This document shows, piece by piece, positions 31,630 to 43,970 of a stretch of 64,000 nucleotides of DNA. The DNA is taken from positions 1-64,000 of the forward strand of contig JARBJD010000101.1 in the NCBI GenBank assembly GCA_033064195.1. The letters run 5' to 3'. Each line of letters starts with the position of its first letter. The first letter of the stretch is position 1. Below the pieces are notes generated by a model, which was not told the origin of the DNA, did no database searches, and saw nothing but the letters and a program-made list of their open reading frames with translations. Position numbers and translations under genes: made by a program. This stretch comes from Blattamonas nauphoetae (lineage: Eukaryota > Preaxostyla > Oxymonadida).

Positions 31630-34192
31630 CTAAGACGGAGGCCGTGATCTGCACTGTCGGCAATAAAATGAAGGTTGACTTTCAATCTCATCTGTGTCGA
31701 TACAATAATCCATTGGGGAACCATAAGGCAGTACATACACACGTTGATCACGAACAACACTGTGAGGACCATTTGCACCTTTCCACAGGTTCAGATAGGC
31801 CAAAGAGAACGGGGCAAGAACCTGATCACTTCTGTCCTCCATCCCTTCTTCACACAGAGCGAGCACAACTTGTCGAACTTGTGGGTTGGATCGATTCTTG
31901 CTCAGAGAGAACAGGTTGCCGAATCTTTCGGATAGAGCCAGCGATGACGGGATTGAGTCCAAACGAACAAGAGCGACGGACAGGATAGAGATGAGAGAGG
32001 AGAGAGGAAGGGTGGAGAGAGCAGATGGAGGTGATGTGTGGATAAGAGTCAGAATGAGAGAGAGGAAGATGTTCATGAGTTGCGAGTGTTCGTCATCCTT
32101 CCAACAAATGTCCATTCTATCTGTGGATGAAGGAACGACAATTGTGAGAATTCTCGTCAGAAAAGGAGCAAGTGGAAGGAAGATGGTAGCTGAGACATCG
32201 GCTGGATCGAGTGGAAGGATCATTTGGTTATTGTGAGAATCCGGACAGCTCGGGAGAGAAGAAGGGGAAGGAGTGAGGGAGTGTTGTGGTCGAGTGAAGG
32301 GCGTTCACAAGACAACCAGCGAAATAAACTCCAAGCATTGTCGTGAAGTCAAAGTCCTGTTCTTGTGCAGAGAAATTAGATCGAGACTTCGTCATCACAC
32401 AACGACCGGCTTCAGCACAAATCGATTGACGAGACCCTTTCATGTGGTCTGAATCTCCCAACATCTGAGAATGTCGTGGAGTGAAAGGAGTGCGTACAGG
32501 GAATGTCGTTGGAGTGGCGAAGAGGAGTGCCTCAGTGCGTTGTTTGGACAGGCCGAACTGGTTTGAGAAGACAGACACAGCAGCCGTTGACAGCTCGTCG
32601 TTCGTGCTCGCAGCGGAGAGAACAATGAAGGTAAGAAGAGAGGATGGGTGTGAGGTGAGTCGTTTGGTGGGCAGTGTCAGATCTAATTTGACTTCTGCCA
32701 TTGCTTTGAGCAGCACAACCCAATTCTGTGTCGCTCTCCCAAAGTCCAGACAGCGTGGCTCTGACGGTGAGTCAGACACCACTCGAACTGAACTCACTGC
32801 AGTCGAAATGGCGATCTCGGAAATATGCACAGCGTGCTTCTCGACGATGCTGTGGAAGAAAGCAGGGTTTTTGCTCGCCAAGCGGAAAAAGGAGCTGTCA
32901 GGGTCGGTGAACGAGCGAGTGGTGAGGAGTGTGTTGAGAGGGAATGTTGTGTCGATGTAGATTCTGCTGAGTTTTGTGAAGAGAGGAGAGGAAGACTGGA
33001 TGAGGGCTGAGAGGAGATTGAGGTGTCGATCATGATCCAAGGGAGAGGAGTAGAGATCGACAGTTTCGATAAACGAGTCGATGAGATCGGGATTGGCTGA
33101 GAAGAACGAGAATTCGAAGAAGAGTTGAAGAAGATGACCAAAGATCGAAAATGACACACTATTCAAAACTTTTGCTGTATATTGGAGGCATTGAGACAGA
33201 AGATGAAAATGATGGATTTCATTATAGTGTCTTTCATAAACATACTGGAATTTGAGCGTTTTGATGAAAGCACTGATCCTCTCCACTGGATCCTGAAGAA
33301 ATTGAGGAATTTGAAAAGGAAAAAACAAACTGTGAATTCTTGAGAGATTTTTATGAGCTTTGGAAAAACTGGAAATATGTATTTCATCCAGGGACGAGAC
33401 CAGCTTTCTCGTGAAAGGATTTGTGTAAAGGAGGGGAAATAAGTGAGGACAGTCTCGTGAACTGCCACGCCACACCCAATGATTGAACAAGCAAGGAACT
33501 CACTGCATATAATATCTACAAATGTTCGAAATGACAATCGATTGTTTCTGTCAGAGCCCTCGAGATTGTGGAGAGGATCGCAGAGAAAATCGCGGAAAAG
33601 GGATGAAAGGTCTTCTGTGAGAGTTTCAATCGAGACCAGGGGACAGAGTTCAGAAAGTTGGGCAAGTTGAACGAGTTGAGAATGGTTGGTGTGATCGAGC
33701 TGAACTTGTTTGAGAATCGAATGAGAAAATCCCGACGAATGGAACAGAGTATTCATTTCTTCTTCAGATGACACTGAAACAATCATCAATGGAGAAGCAG
33801 ACCGATAGAAGCTAGCGATTCAATCTCGATGTCCTGGAGAAGAAAAAAGCATAAAATTGGAAGAATAAGAAAGAAAGAGAGCTAACTTTGCAATTTTGTT
33901 GAGACAATGCGACACCAAAACGATGAAGGAGACTAGTTCGTTCTTCAGCGATTGTCATGTGGTTCAAGTCTCCTGACGAGAGGAAAAATGACGAAAAAGG
34001 CAAGTAAAACACACTCCGCAGAAGAGCCACGAGAGATCGTTGACATTGGGGAGGATCATGCTCGTTTGAGTTTGAACATGAGGCGATAAGTTCATCGAAT
34101 CGTTCGATGGGAGTTTTCTCGGCTGCCGTGATAGTTCTATCCACAACATTATTGATTTCGGATGATTGAGAGGTATATTTGGATGTGGCCAT
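31630..34192 (-). pseudogene. Helical-repeat protein copy H1, internally deleted
   Basis: A tandem copy of H2. Recognisable parts, from the 5' end: the MATSKYTSQSSEINNVVDRT exon, the VSSEEEMNTLFHSSGFS segment, a long leucine-rich helical region, and the C-terminal segment DPADVSATIFLPLAPFLTRI to the end. Compared with H2, about 1.3 kb of the middle (equivalent to H2 35485-36785) is missing. The junction near 32225 (…ELSGFSQ then stop, next to MILPLDPADV in another frame) is out of frame. The product would therefore be truncated. Family: ARM/HEAT-like helical solenoids, judged from amphipathic leucine-rich repeats without a firm match. Confidence 0.7.
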
Positions 34193-34283
34193 CTGGTCAG
34201 AACGAATAAAGACTTCAGACAACAATAGTTACCTAAAAAAAGTTTTGGGCACAATCTGAATCGCTAGATTCTGCTCCCATCAT
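33725..34283. repeat. Near-identical tract shared by H1 and H2
   Basis: About 560 bp essentially identical to 38283-38841, including exon 1, intron 1 and 5' flank, while sequence on both sides differs by roughly 10-20% by eye. This looks like gene conversion between tandem copies. Confidence 0.7.
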
Positions 34284-34912
34284 GAAGGTCGAAGTCCCTT
34301 TAGTTTACGAACTCGTGAAAACTCATATTTTTCCAGCCATTCCATCCAGAGTGATTCATGAACATGTGAAATGGTTCAGAAGAAACTGTGATGTGAATCC
34401 CCAAAAAAACCCATCAACGGTGCAAGAATGCATCGTTGGGCAAATATCGAGACAATGAGTAAAAGTGCTGTGGTTCAAAATTTGCTCACTGCGAGTTGTG
34501 AAGTGGGCTTGAACGATGATTGGGTTGTGAAAAAGAAAACTGATGAGTCGGATGAAGAACAAAGAATCATGCTTCCACAGATAGGACAATGAACTATTTG
34601 GAATTTCAGAGAGAAGGACAGATTCTGTCCTTTAAGATAGACCTTGTGGAGTGAGAGATTCTCGTGAAATTATCTCTTGATAATTTCGAAAAGGATTGAT
34701 TTGAAGATCGAACATTTTTGATATAATCAGGAAATGAAACAAAGAGAAATCTGTGCCACCATAACACATATCGCGATGCGAAGTGGCCTCCAAACGACAG
34801 GCGAGTGACAGAATCGAAGGATCGAATGTTTCGTATGTGAACAGAATAACCATTGTTTCTCAAGGCTGTGAATGATCTCATGAGACTGAAATGGAGACCG
34901 TGTGATGCCTGG
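34193..34912. other. Upstream flank of H1
   Basis: Between H1 and H2. It holds a decayed + strand frame beginning MKVEVPLVYELVKTHIFPAI near 34281, and a stretch (34615-34830) that is repeated upstream of H2 (39175-39370). It therefore belongs to the tandem duplication unit. No intact gene is seen. Confidence 0.5.
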
Positions 34913-37900
34913 TTAAAATTGATCATACCACATTTCATCATCACCAGCATCGATGTCCAAAGAATCTTCTCTGTCATAGGAATGGTATTCATATACACAT
35001 GCATCACGGTCAACGCTGTGATAGGTATTTGCTCCTGTCCAGAGATTCAGAAAGTCCAACGAGAACCAGTCAAGAACCTGATCACTTCTGTCTTCCATCC
35101 CTTCCTCACACAGTGCGAGCACAACTTGTCGAACTTGTGCGTTGGATCGATACTTGCTCAGGGAGAACACATTGCTGAATCTTTCGTATAGAGCCAGCGA
35201 TGACGGGATTGAGTCCAGACGAACAAGATCGATGGATAGGATGGAAAGAAGAGAGGAGAGAGGAGGAGTGGAGAGAGCGTATGGTGTTCCTGTGTGGATA
35301 AGAGAAAGAATGAGAGAGAGGAAGATGTTCAGGAGTTGTGAGTGTTCGTCCTGATCGGAACTACTCCCACTGTTGTCTGGTAACATAGGGACAACAATCT
35401 CGAGGATTCGAGTGAGAAAAGGAGCAAGTGGAAGGAAGACGGAAGCGGAGATGTCTGCTGGGTCGTTTGGAAGGATGATTTTGTTGAGAGTGAGGAAGAT
35501 CTGTTGTGGTGAGTAGTGTCTCCCCTCTAAGACGAGACAGAGATTCTCCGCTGTTGCCTCTACGATGTCGGAAATCAGAGTCTCATTCAGTCCTTGAAGA
35601 AGCAGAGAGAGACGCTGCACTTTCACGACTAAGGTTGAGAGAATGATGGAGGCGATGATGGAGATGAGAGATTGTTGGGTGCCTGACGATTGGTGAATGC
35701 CTCTGAAAGAAGCAGTGGTTGTGGAGATCGAGAAAGGTGTTGGAGTGTTTCGTGTTCGCTCTTCGATCTCCTGCAGGACGAGCAGGATAGAGTTAATTAG
35801 AGATGGATCTGCTGTGACTGTGAGCGAGATCAGAGAGTTGATGAATGGTGTTGGGTCGAATGATTGGAAGCTCACCAGGAATCGCAAGACTTTCAAACAC
35901 GATTTGACAATCTGCGAGGTTATTTCATCCTTCTCCACAACAAATCCCTCCTCCACTCCTTCCCGACGACGAACAGCCATCAGTTCAAGAGCATTCAAGA
36001 CATTTTCACACAAGGGTTGTTTCATGTTGACATCAAATAATAGTTGGGCAAGAGGTGGTAGGTAGAGTATTGCGATGGTGTCCGCAATGTGGTCCAGGGC
36101 TACAGCGACGAGCGGAAGATTGTTCAGACGACCAGTAAACTCAACAACACGACTGAACGCAGCAAGATTCGTGTCGAGATGGAAGTTGAGACGTGATCTG
36201 GATCGTATTGTATGAACAGATAAGACCAAAAGAGCTTGTGCATCGTTCTCCACTTTCACCAATTCTTCTGGAAGATCAGGATCCACCATTGAAACAACAA
36301 CCAGCTGCGTCACAAGCTTCCATCTCTCCTCGCCCTCAGCTGTCTTTAGCTTCTTGATGATTGACCTTTCAAAATAGGAAACACGCATTGTTAGAATTCC
36401 GTTTTGGGAAGTAGAAGGTTTGACGGACGAGAGCAGCTCGGCCACCGGTTTCAATCGTGTCAGGAGAGAGATGGGAGTGTTGTAGGAGTTCACTGTTGCC
36501 ATCTCGACCAACAATTCCACCATTCGAAAGAGATAGTGATATAATCGATTGCGGTGTGTCTTGTAAAATGTGTTGAATAACGATAGAAACGTGGTTTGTG
36601 ATTCTTGTCCGAGAAATGGGAAGAGATGGATACAGTTGGTGTCTCTTCTCTCTGTATCGCTTTCACTCATGTTCAATTCACGGGGAGAGTTGTGGTAGGC
36701 GAGGCTGACTGCGATTTCTGCCAGCATTGTCAGTGCAGCGAGTGGAGATTTTTCCCTTGGGTCGTTCCACACGTTCGGCTGTTGCGAAGATCGGCACAGC
36801 TCGTCAGAGAAGAAGGGGAAGGCGTGAGGGAGTGTTGTGGTCGAGTGTAGGGCGTTCACAAGACAACCCGCGAAATGATAACTAAATCTCATCGTGAAGT
36901 TATTGTCCAGTTCTTGTGCAGAGAAATCAGATCGAGACCTTTTTACACAGCGACCAGCTTCAGCACAAATCGAGGATCGAGACTCTTTATCGAAATGCAA
37001 ACCTCCATTTATCTGAGCGCGTCCTGGAATGAATGAATTTGCCTTTGGGATTATCCTTAGAGTGGCGAAGAGGAGGGTCTCGGTGCGTTGTTTGGACAGG
37101 TCAAACTGGGTTGAGAAGACGGACACAGCAGCCGTTGACAGCTCGTCGTTAGTGCTCGCAGCAGAGAGAATAAGGAAGATGAGAAGAGAGGATGGGAGTG
37201 AGTTGAATCGTTTGGTGGGCAGTGTCAGATCTACCTTGACTTCTGCCATTGCTTTGAGCAGCACAACCCAATTCTGTGTCGCTCGACCAAAGTCCACACA
37301 ATGTGATTCAGATGGATCGTCAGGGATAATCCGAACTGTTTGAAATGTTAGCGAAAGGGCGGTGTCTAAAATGTGTCCAACGTCATTCTCGACGATTCTG
37401 TGGAAAAAAGTAGGGTTTGTGCTGGCCATGCGGAAGAAGGAGCTGTCAGGGTCGGTGAACGAGCGAGTGGAGAGGAGGGAGTGGAGAGGGAATGTTGGGT
37501 CGAGGAGTGATTCGGTGAATCTATCGATGAGAGGAGATGAAGACAGGCTGATGGTCGAAAGGAGGCTGAGGTGCCGATCGTGACGGAAGATAGTGTTGCG
37601 AAGAGGGTCAGAGATATTGATTGTTTTGATAAACGAGTCAATGAGGTCGGGATGGGCTGAAAAGATCGACGAAGCGATGAATAGATGGAAAAGAGTGATT
37701 AACAATCAAAAATGACATACAATTTAGAAATGCGGCAGTGTGTTGGAAACATTGTGAAAGAAGATTCAAATGATAACAGTCTTTGTCGTTTTTTTCATAA
37801 AGATAATGAAAAAAGAGTTCACGGAAGAGATTTACGATTCTCTCGACTGGATCCTAAAGAGATTGATGAATCTGAAAAGGAGAATCCACACAGTGTAATT

Positions 37901-38750
37901 TTGAGAGATCTTAAAGAGTTTTTGAAAGAGAGCACAATCGTAGTTCATCAATAAATGCTTCATTTGTTTGTGAGATATGATTTCGGTAAATGAGGTGAAA
38001 TAAGTGAGGAAAGTCTCATGGACTGCCACCCCACACCCAATGATTGTACAGGCCAGAAATGCATTGCACAGAATGTCCACAAATGTTTGAAATGATGATG
38101 GATTGTTTCTGTTGTCTCCGAGATATTGTTGAGGTTCGCAGAGAAAATCGCGGAAAAGGGATGAAAGGTCTTCTGTGAGAGTTTCAACCGAGACCAGGGG
38201 ACAGAGTTCAGAAAGTTGGGCAAGTTGAACAAGTCGATGATTCTTGGAGAGATCGAGCTGAACCTGTTGGAGAATCGAACGAGAAAATCCCGACGAATGG
38301 AACAGAGTATTCATTTCTTCTTCAGATGACACTGAAACAATCATCAATGGAGAAGCAGACCGATAGAAGCTAGCGATTCAATCTCGATGTCCTGGAGAAG
38401 AAAAAAGCATAAAATTGGAAGAATAAGAAAGAAAGAGAGCTAACTTTGCAATTTTGTTGAGACAATGCGACACCAAAACGATGAAGGAGACTAGTTCGTT
38501 CTTCAGCGATTGTCATGTGGTTCAAGTCTCCTGACGAGAGGAAAAATGACGAAAAAGGCAAGTAAAACACACTCCGCAGAAGAGCCACGAGAGATCGTTG
38601 ACATTGGGGAGGATCATGCTCGTTTGAGTTTGAACATGAGGCGATAAGTTCATCGAATCGTTCGATGGGAGTTTTCTCGGCTGCCGTGATAGTTCTATCC
38701 ACAACATTATTGATTTCGGATGATTGAGAGGTATATTTGGATGTGGCCAT
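34913..38750 (-). CDS. Helical-repeat protein copy H2 (multi-exon, possible frameshift)
   Basis: It encodes roughly 1,200 residues of leucine-rich amphipathic helices, ARM/HEAT-like in style, probably a scaffold; function unknown. Exon 1 starts at ATG 38750 (MATSKYTSQSSE) and ends TGCAAA|GTTAGC. A 53-nt intron (38392-38444) ends in CTCCAG. A possible second intron of only 29 nt (38332-38360, GTCTGC...TTTCAG) keeps the frame into VSSEEEMNTLFHSS. A third intron ends TCTTTAG before GATCCAGTCGAG (about 37853). The main frame 34913-37705 is open to its stop, but the join near 37690-37705 is off by one base relative to H1, so H2 may also be damaged or have a sequencing error there. Other copy: H1. 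Confidence 0.6.
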
Positions 38751-39548
38751 CTGGTCAGAACGAATAAAGACTTCAGACAACAATAGTTACCTAAAAAAAG
38801 TTTTGGGCACAATCTGAATCGCTAGATTCTGCTCCCATCATGAAAGTAAAAGTGCCTTTAGTTTAAGAACTCGTGAAAACTCATATTTTTCCAGCCATTC
38901 CATCCAGAATGAATCATGAACATGTGAAATGGTTCCGAAGATGCTGGGATGTGAATCTCCAATAAAACACATCAACAGTGCAAGAATGCACAGTTGGGCA
39001 AATATCGAGACAATGAGCAAAAGTGCTATGGTTCAAAATTTGCTCCCTGAGAGTTGTGAAATGGGCTTGAACTATGATGGGTTGTGAAAAAGAAAACTGA
39101 TGAGTCGGATGACGAACAAAGAATCATGCTTCCACAGAAAGGACAATGAACTATTTGGAATCTCAGAGGGAAGGAGAGATTCTGTCCTTTAAGATAGACC
39201 TTGTGGAGTGAGAGATTCTCGTGAAATTATCTCTTGATAATTTCGAAAAGGATTGATTTGAAGATCGAACATTTTTGATATAATCAGGAAATGAAGCAAA
39301 GAGAAATCTGTGCCACCATAACACATATCGCGATGCGAAGTGGCCTCCAAACGACAGGCGAGTGACAGAGGAGAGCGAGTAAGGATGAAGAGATTTGTCG
39401 ACGTGTGACTGTGAAAAATGAAGACACTGTTGAAGGAGAAGAAAGATCGATGAGAGTAGTGGCAATCAAGAGACTTCAAAGAGAGGTGATTCTCCATTTT
39501 GGAGAAGTGATCAGAATGGAAGCTCTTCAGAATTGGTCGGCTCATGGA
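38751..39548. other. Upstream flank of H2
   Basis: A duplicate of the H1 upstream flank up to about 39370 (the same decayed frame MKVKVPLV near 38840 and the same ctttaagatagaccttgtgg stretch), then unique sequence up to the end of K2. No intact gene is seen. Confidence 0.5.
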
Positions 39549-39721
39549 CTACGCTGCGAATTGCTCGTTTTTGACTGACTCCTGTTTCTGTCGTGCTTCC
39601 ACGTTGATCTTCTCAGGCCCAGCGAGTCCATCAAACACGCTCAGAATCTGGTCGCACGAGGGTCGGTCGGAGGGATTCAGAGACAGACAGCTGATCAGTG
39701 TCTCTCGCAGTGTCGCATCTG

Positions 39722-40241
39722 CAGGCTTCTGATTTGATCCCAGTGATCCCAGTCGGATCTGATCCCACTAAATACCTACAATACCATTTCGTTTCTTTCA
39801 TTTCAAAAAAGTCTTCTTATATATGATATTTGAATGGAAAAAAAAGTAAAAAGGAAAATGGTCACTTCATAGATCATGAAAATGCAAACTTTGGGTGCTG
39901 CTGTTCAGTTTGTTCTACAACAATAATTATAAAAACAAGTCGATAATGCGTTATTATGTCTTCTTTGATGGTTTTTTCTCACTGACAAAAGTCAATGAAG
40001 GGAATACATCGAAAAAAGAAGTGTTGGTGATTGTGATCGTGCGTGTTTTTGGGAAATAAGAGCTGTCTGAAATATTGAAGAGCATTATGTGAAAACAAGA
40101 AGTGAATTGAACATGATTAATGAAGTGATAATGAGAAAATCTCAAAGGAAAAGAGTTGAAATATGATCTCAGTACAAATTTAGGCACTGACATCAATTGA
40201 TCCCAGTTTTACCTATTTTGATGGGACTACTCAGATGCCTG
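39722..40241. mobile_element. hAT-like non-autonomous element (520 bp)
   Basis: It begins CAGGCTTCTGATTTGATCCC and ends, inverted, CAGGCATCTGAGTAGTCCC. Perfect 8-bp target duplication CGCATCTG at 39714-39721 and 40242-40249. No coding capacity, AT-rich interior. It splits K2 inside the kinase-like tail. Confidence 0.85.
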
Positions 40242-40315
40242 CGCATCTGTCACCCACACCATGTTCGGGTGCACTCCTGTTTCCAGCTGGCGGGCCGCGT
40301 TGACAGCGTCCATCT

Positions 40316-42426
40316 GGGTAAGTCTAGGCTCAGATCTAGAAAAGTCTAGGCGCAGATCTGCAGATCGGTCTAGGCGCAGATCTGAAAGTCTACACGCAGA
40401 TCCGTCATTCTTTGCTTTGTTTTTGCTTCAATATCAAATTTTCGACATCCTACATCTTACTCTCGACATCATTTCCACTTTTTTATCTCATTTCTCACTT
40501 TTTGACATACTTCCATCTGTTTTCTTAATGTTCAAGCATGTCCTGGGTTGATCAAGTCTTCTCACCGACCCAACGATGAATCACACCTGGATGTTGGTTA
40601 ACTTGCAATTGTATGTCATCAAAATCCTGTTTCATTCTAATTTTATGCCGTATCGATCCCACGGCTCCATGATGCGTTTGTCGTTCAGCCCATCGTCTAC
40701 GAAGATATGTGCGTTGATGCACGTTTTCTCACATATCAACTGATTGCAAGAACTAATGGGTTTGCTTTTTCGTCTTTTCTTCCCTTTTTGTTGGTTCTTC
40801 ATCGATATCAGCTCAAACTCTTTTCACAAAAGTGCCAACCCTTCATCCTCGTTCTTCTCGTCCTTCACGAATCTTCAATTTTGTATTCGTTCCCTTCTGG
40901 ACATCATCAAGGGACGAAAGAGCGTGAAAATTGCCCATTGTATTCAGAAGATCACTTCCGTCTCGATCTCGATTCCTTCTCCTCTCTGCATGCCTTCCCT
41001 CAATTCATCTCCTCTCATTTCTGTTATCTTCATGGATCAGGAAACTTCAGATCCATCGTTGGTTCATTGGAGCCTTCGATGATCTCGAAACACCGTTGTT
41101 CACCTCGCTCCGTATTCAGTGGGGATACTCTATTCGCATCTACATCTCCCACACGATTCATTTCACCGTTCTGACGGCCGACGAACCAAATCCTAACTGA
41201 ATTTGTCCATTTCACATCACTCAACATTGTGATCCCATTACAACGTCTAACATCACGTTCACAATTGGAACACCATGCGCAACGCATTTGTCCAACTTAT
41301 CAATTAAAAGAACCACAAGACGAGTCAATTACTTTGGAATTGTCTTCAGATTTACCGTTCGTTCTCCACGTGGGACTTAAACCATCGTCACCATCAGGAT
41401 CACAGTTCCTCTCTAATCAGTACGATCCCCGAATGGTCTCAGAGGGAAAAACGGAGCAGGACATGTTGAACAATCAATATTATTTGTAGAAGTTCGACTA
41501 ACATCGCCACTGTTGAGACAGAATTATTGAGTAGCAAATACGAAGAGAAGAGGTGAATTTCCATGTATGCACTTAGAATCGTCAATAAAGACCATTTTTC
41601 ATTGTTTTGCACTTGTTGTTGTCTTCGTCAGTTTCTGTCAGCCTCTGATCTTGTTTTACTCTCTATCTTGCCAAATTCCATTGATGTAACATTTATTGTT
41701 ATTCAGATCATCCACACTGTAACTGGCAGTCTGCAAACACTACTCAAACCGCTATTAGATGTCATTCTGATTCAGAAGACGTCAGCACAAGGCATGGAAG
41801 AAAATTTGAAAGACAGGAAGAGAGAAGAAGAAACAAGTAAAGAAGGGAACAGAAAATGAGTGCGTCACTCGATTCTGGCTGAATATCCAACCGATTGACG
41901 AGTATGACATCTTCCACAACCATCTTCATTTCTCCCTTCATCAGTATTCTCCTCGTCTCTCCTCCCTCCCAGTAGCATTAAATCCCTTCTCACCACCTCC
42001 TCCTCCCATCATCTCGCTCTATTTTCCCACTATGCCATCTCCCTCCTCTCAAACACCTCTCTCCGCATCCTCTGCTCCAATGGATGAGACCAGACACCTC
42101 TAAGTTGTTTGTTCATTTCCAGCCTTCTTCCACGTCACGACATACCAACGTGATTGATCAAATTGCATTAAATGACAACTTCCTCCTTGATCAACCCAGG
42201 ACATGCTTGAACGTTAAGAAAACAGATGGAAGAATGTCAAAAAGTGAGAAATGAGATAAAAAAGTGGAAATGATGTCGAGAGTAAGATGTAGGATGTCGA
42301 AAATTTGATTTGGAAGCAAAAACAAGGCAAAGAATGACGGATCTGCGTGTAGACTTTCAGATCTGCGCCTAGACCGATCTGCAGATCTGCGCCTAGACTT
42401 TTCTAGATCTGAGTCTAGACCTACCC
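40316..42426. mobile_element. Mutator-like element (2,111 bp), possible Pack-MULE
   Basis: Terminal inverted repeats of 241 bp (40316-40556 and 42186-42426), nearly identical, starting GGGTARGTCTAGRCTCAG. Perfect 9-bp target duplication CGTCCATCT at 40307-40315 and 42427-42435. The outer part of each repeat is built from four units of the type GTCTAGGCGCAGATCTG. The interior has no transposase. It has short + strand frames with host-like codon flavour (such as WIRKLQIHRWFIGAFDDLET around 41037-41200), so it may carry captured host gene pieces. Confidence 0.9.
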
Positions 42427-43387
42427 CGTCCATCTCCCCAAAAGGAACAGAGCCTGTCTCGATCCCCCAAAGAACCAGGCCGAGACTGAAGACGGAAGCC
42501 TGAATTCTGTCCACCTCTTTCTTCGATCCCCCATTCCCTCCCTCTGCATGCATCTCTCGTGCCTTGGCCACTTCAGGTGCTTCCCACCTCATCCCCGCGT
42601 GCCGCTTCCCCGTCCGATCGGACGCGCCAGGCCGAAAATCCGACTGGTCGGTGAATGTCTGTCCATCTGTCTTTGCGTCGTCCTCGTTGAGTGTCAGCGA
42701 CACTGTGCCCTCTTTCTCAACCATCACGTTGTGCGGATTCAGCTTCGTCAGCAACTCCGACTTTGGCTCCTTCGTGCTCAGCTGTTTCAGTGCCTCCACA
42801 ACAGCTCTCTGCAGACGAAGCCTGTCAAACTGTCGAGGCGTGTCTTGTCTGTGCAAGATGTTGAACAGAGAATCCACTCGCCGAACAGTCGTCGTGTCGA
42901 AAGGGTCCTCGCAGTGAATGGCTTCCACACACATCCGAGAATCAGGTGCCGTGTTTGAGGGGAGATGGTTCTTAGTAATCGTTTTTTCTTCTGTTTTCAC
43001 AAGAACATCGTTCATTTCCGCTGAATTGTTTCGAATGGCGCCGATCGATGGATGTTCGTCCAGGATGTCGATCTTCACCTCGTCCATCGGAGCCAACTCT
43101 GCGTGTTCTGTCAACTGTTGCATTTCTTCCCCTTTTTGCTTTTGACGACGGCGACAAACACAGATGATGATCAGAAGGATGAGAATGAGGGCGAGAACAC
43201 CGACGACGAGAGGGATGATCCATCGCATTGCCTTCTTCATTGCTGAGAGAGCCAGCGCTGACTGTTTATCTTTCACATGGAACGAGGCTGTTCGTTGGTT
43301 TCTCCCAAACACGAGACATCCCTTCCATTCGCCTTTGGAACTCAGGTTTGTAAGCAGCTCGCTTTCTTTCATTTCGAGGGTGATGAA

Positions 43388-43970
43388 CAGGGTTTGGATC
43401 GGGTCCTCACCTGACTCACCCTCAAAAGACCTCACCTCTTTTCTAATTTATGTTTTTGGTTTAATTTTCACGAGGATTCTCATTTCATGAAAAATTGATT
43501 ATAGATTGAGCAAAATTTCTAAATGTGAGATGGATAGTGGAAAAAAATGTGGTGCTGTTTTTCGCTTCTATTGTCTCAATAAGCTCAATCAAGGAGAAAT
43601 TTCCTCTTTTTTTTCATTAAATGGATTCGAGAAGATCATTTAACATATAAAATCAAATTGAAAGTCACATTGGATCACTCTTTGGAAAAACTGAAAATTG
43701 ATCCAACCCACCAACTTTTTAGTCATCTGGATCAAATGACAATTTCAGTGATTTTTGCGAAAAAAAGAGAAATTCAACTGTTTCCAGTGAAGTGGAAAGA
43801 AATTTAAGGTGCGAAATGGTGTCGGAGAGTCGTGTTGTGGTCGATGATCTCACTTTTTTTCATTGTCAGTTGCCTATTTCGGACATCGAGAGACCTCACC
43901 TCCAAAATGGGGAGGTGAGGTCTTTCGACCTCACGTTTACACTAAATCTGTCTGACAACTATAAACCCTG
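43388..43970. mobile_element. hAT-like MITE (583 bp)
   Basis: Ends CAGGGTTTGGATC... and, inverted, CAGGGTTTATAGTTG. Perfect 8-bp target duplication GTGATGAA at 43380-43387 and 43971-43978. Near its right end lies a strong hairpin (gacctcacctcc/ggaggtgaggtc, 43892-43921) flanked by further gacctcac copies. Non-coding. It interrupts K2 just before the membrane span. Confidence 0.9.

Noticed and set aside
43388-43970. The interruption of K2 here being a spliceosomal intron
   Set aside because: A perfect 8-bp target duplication and CAGGGTTT inverted ends fit a transposon, and the frame is restored exactly by removing element plus one duplication. GT/AG edges do not match these limits.
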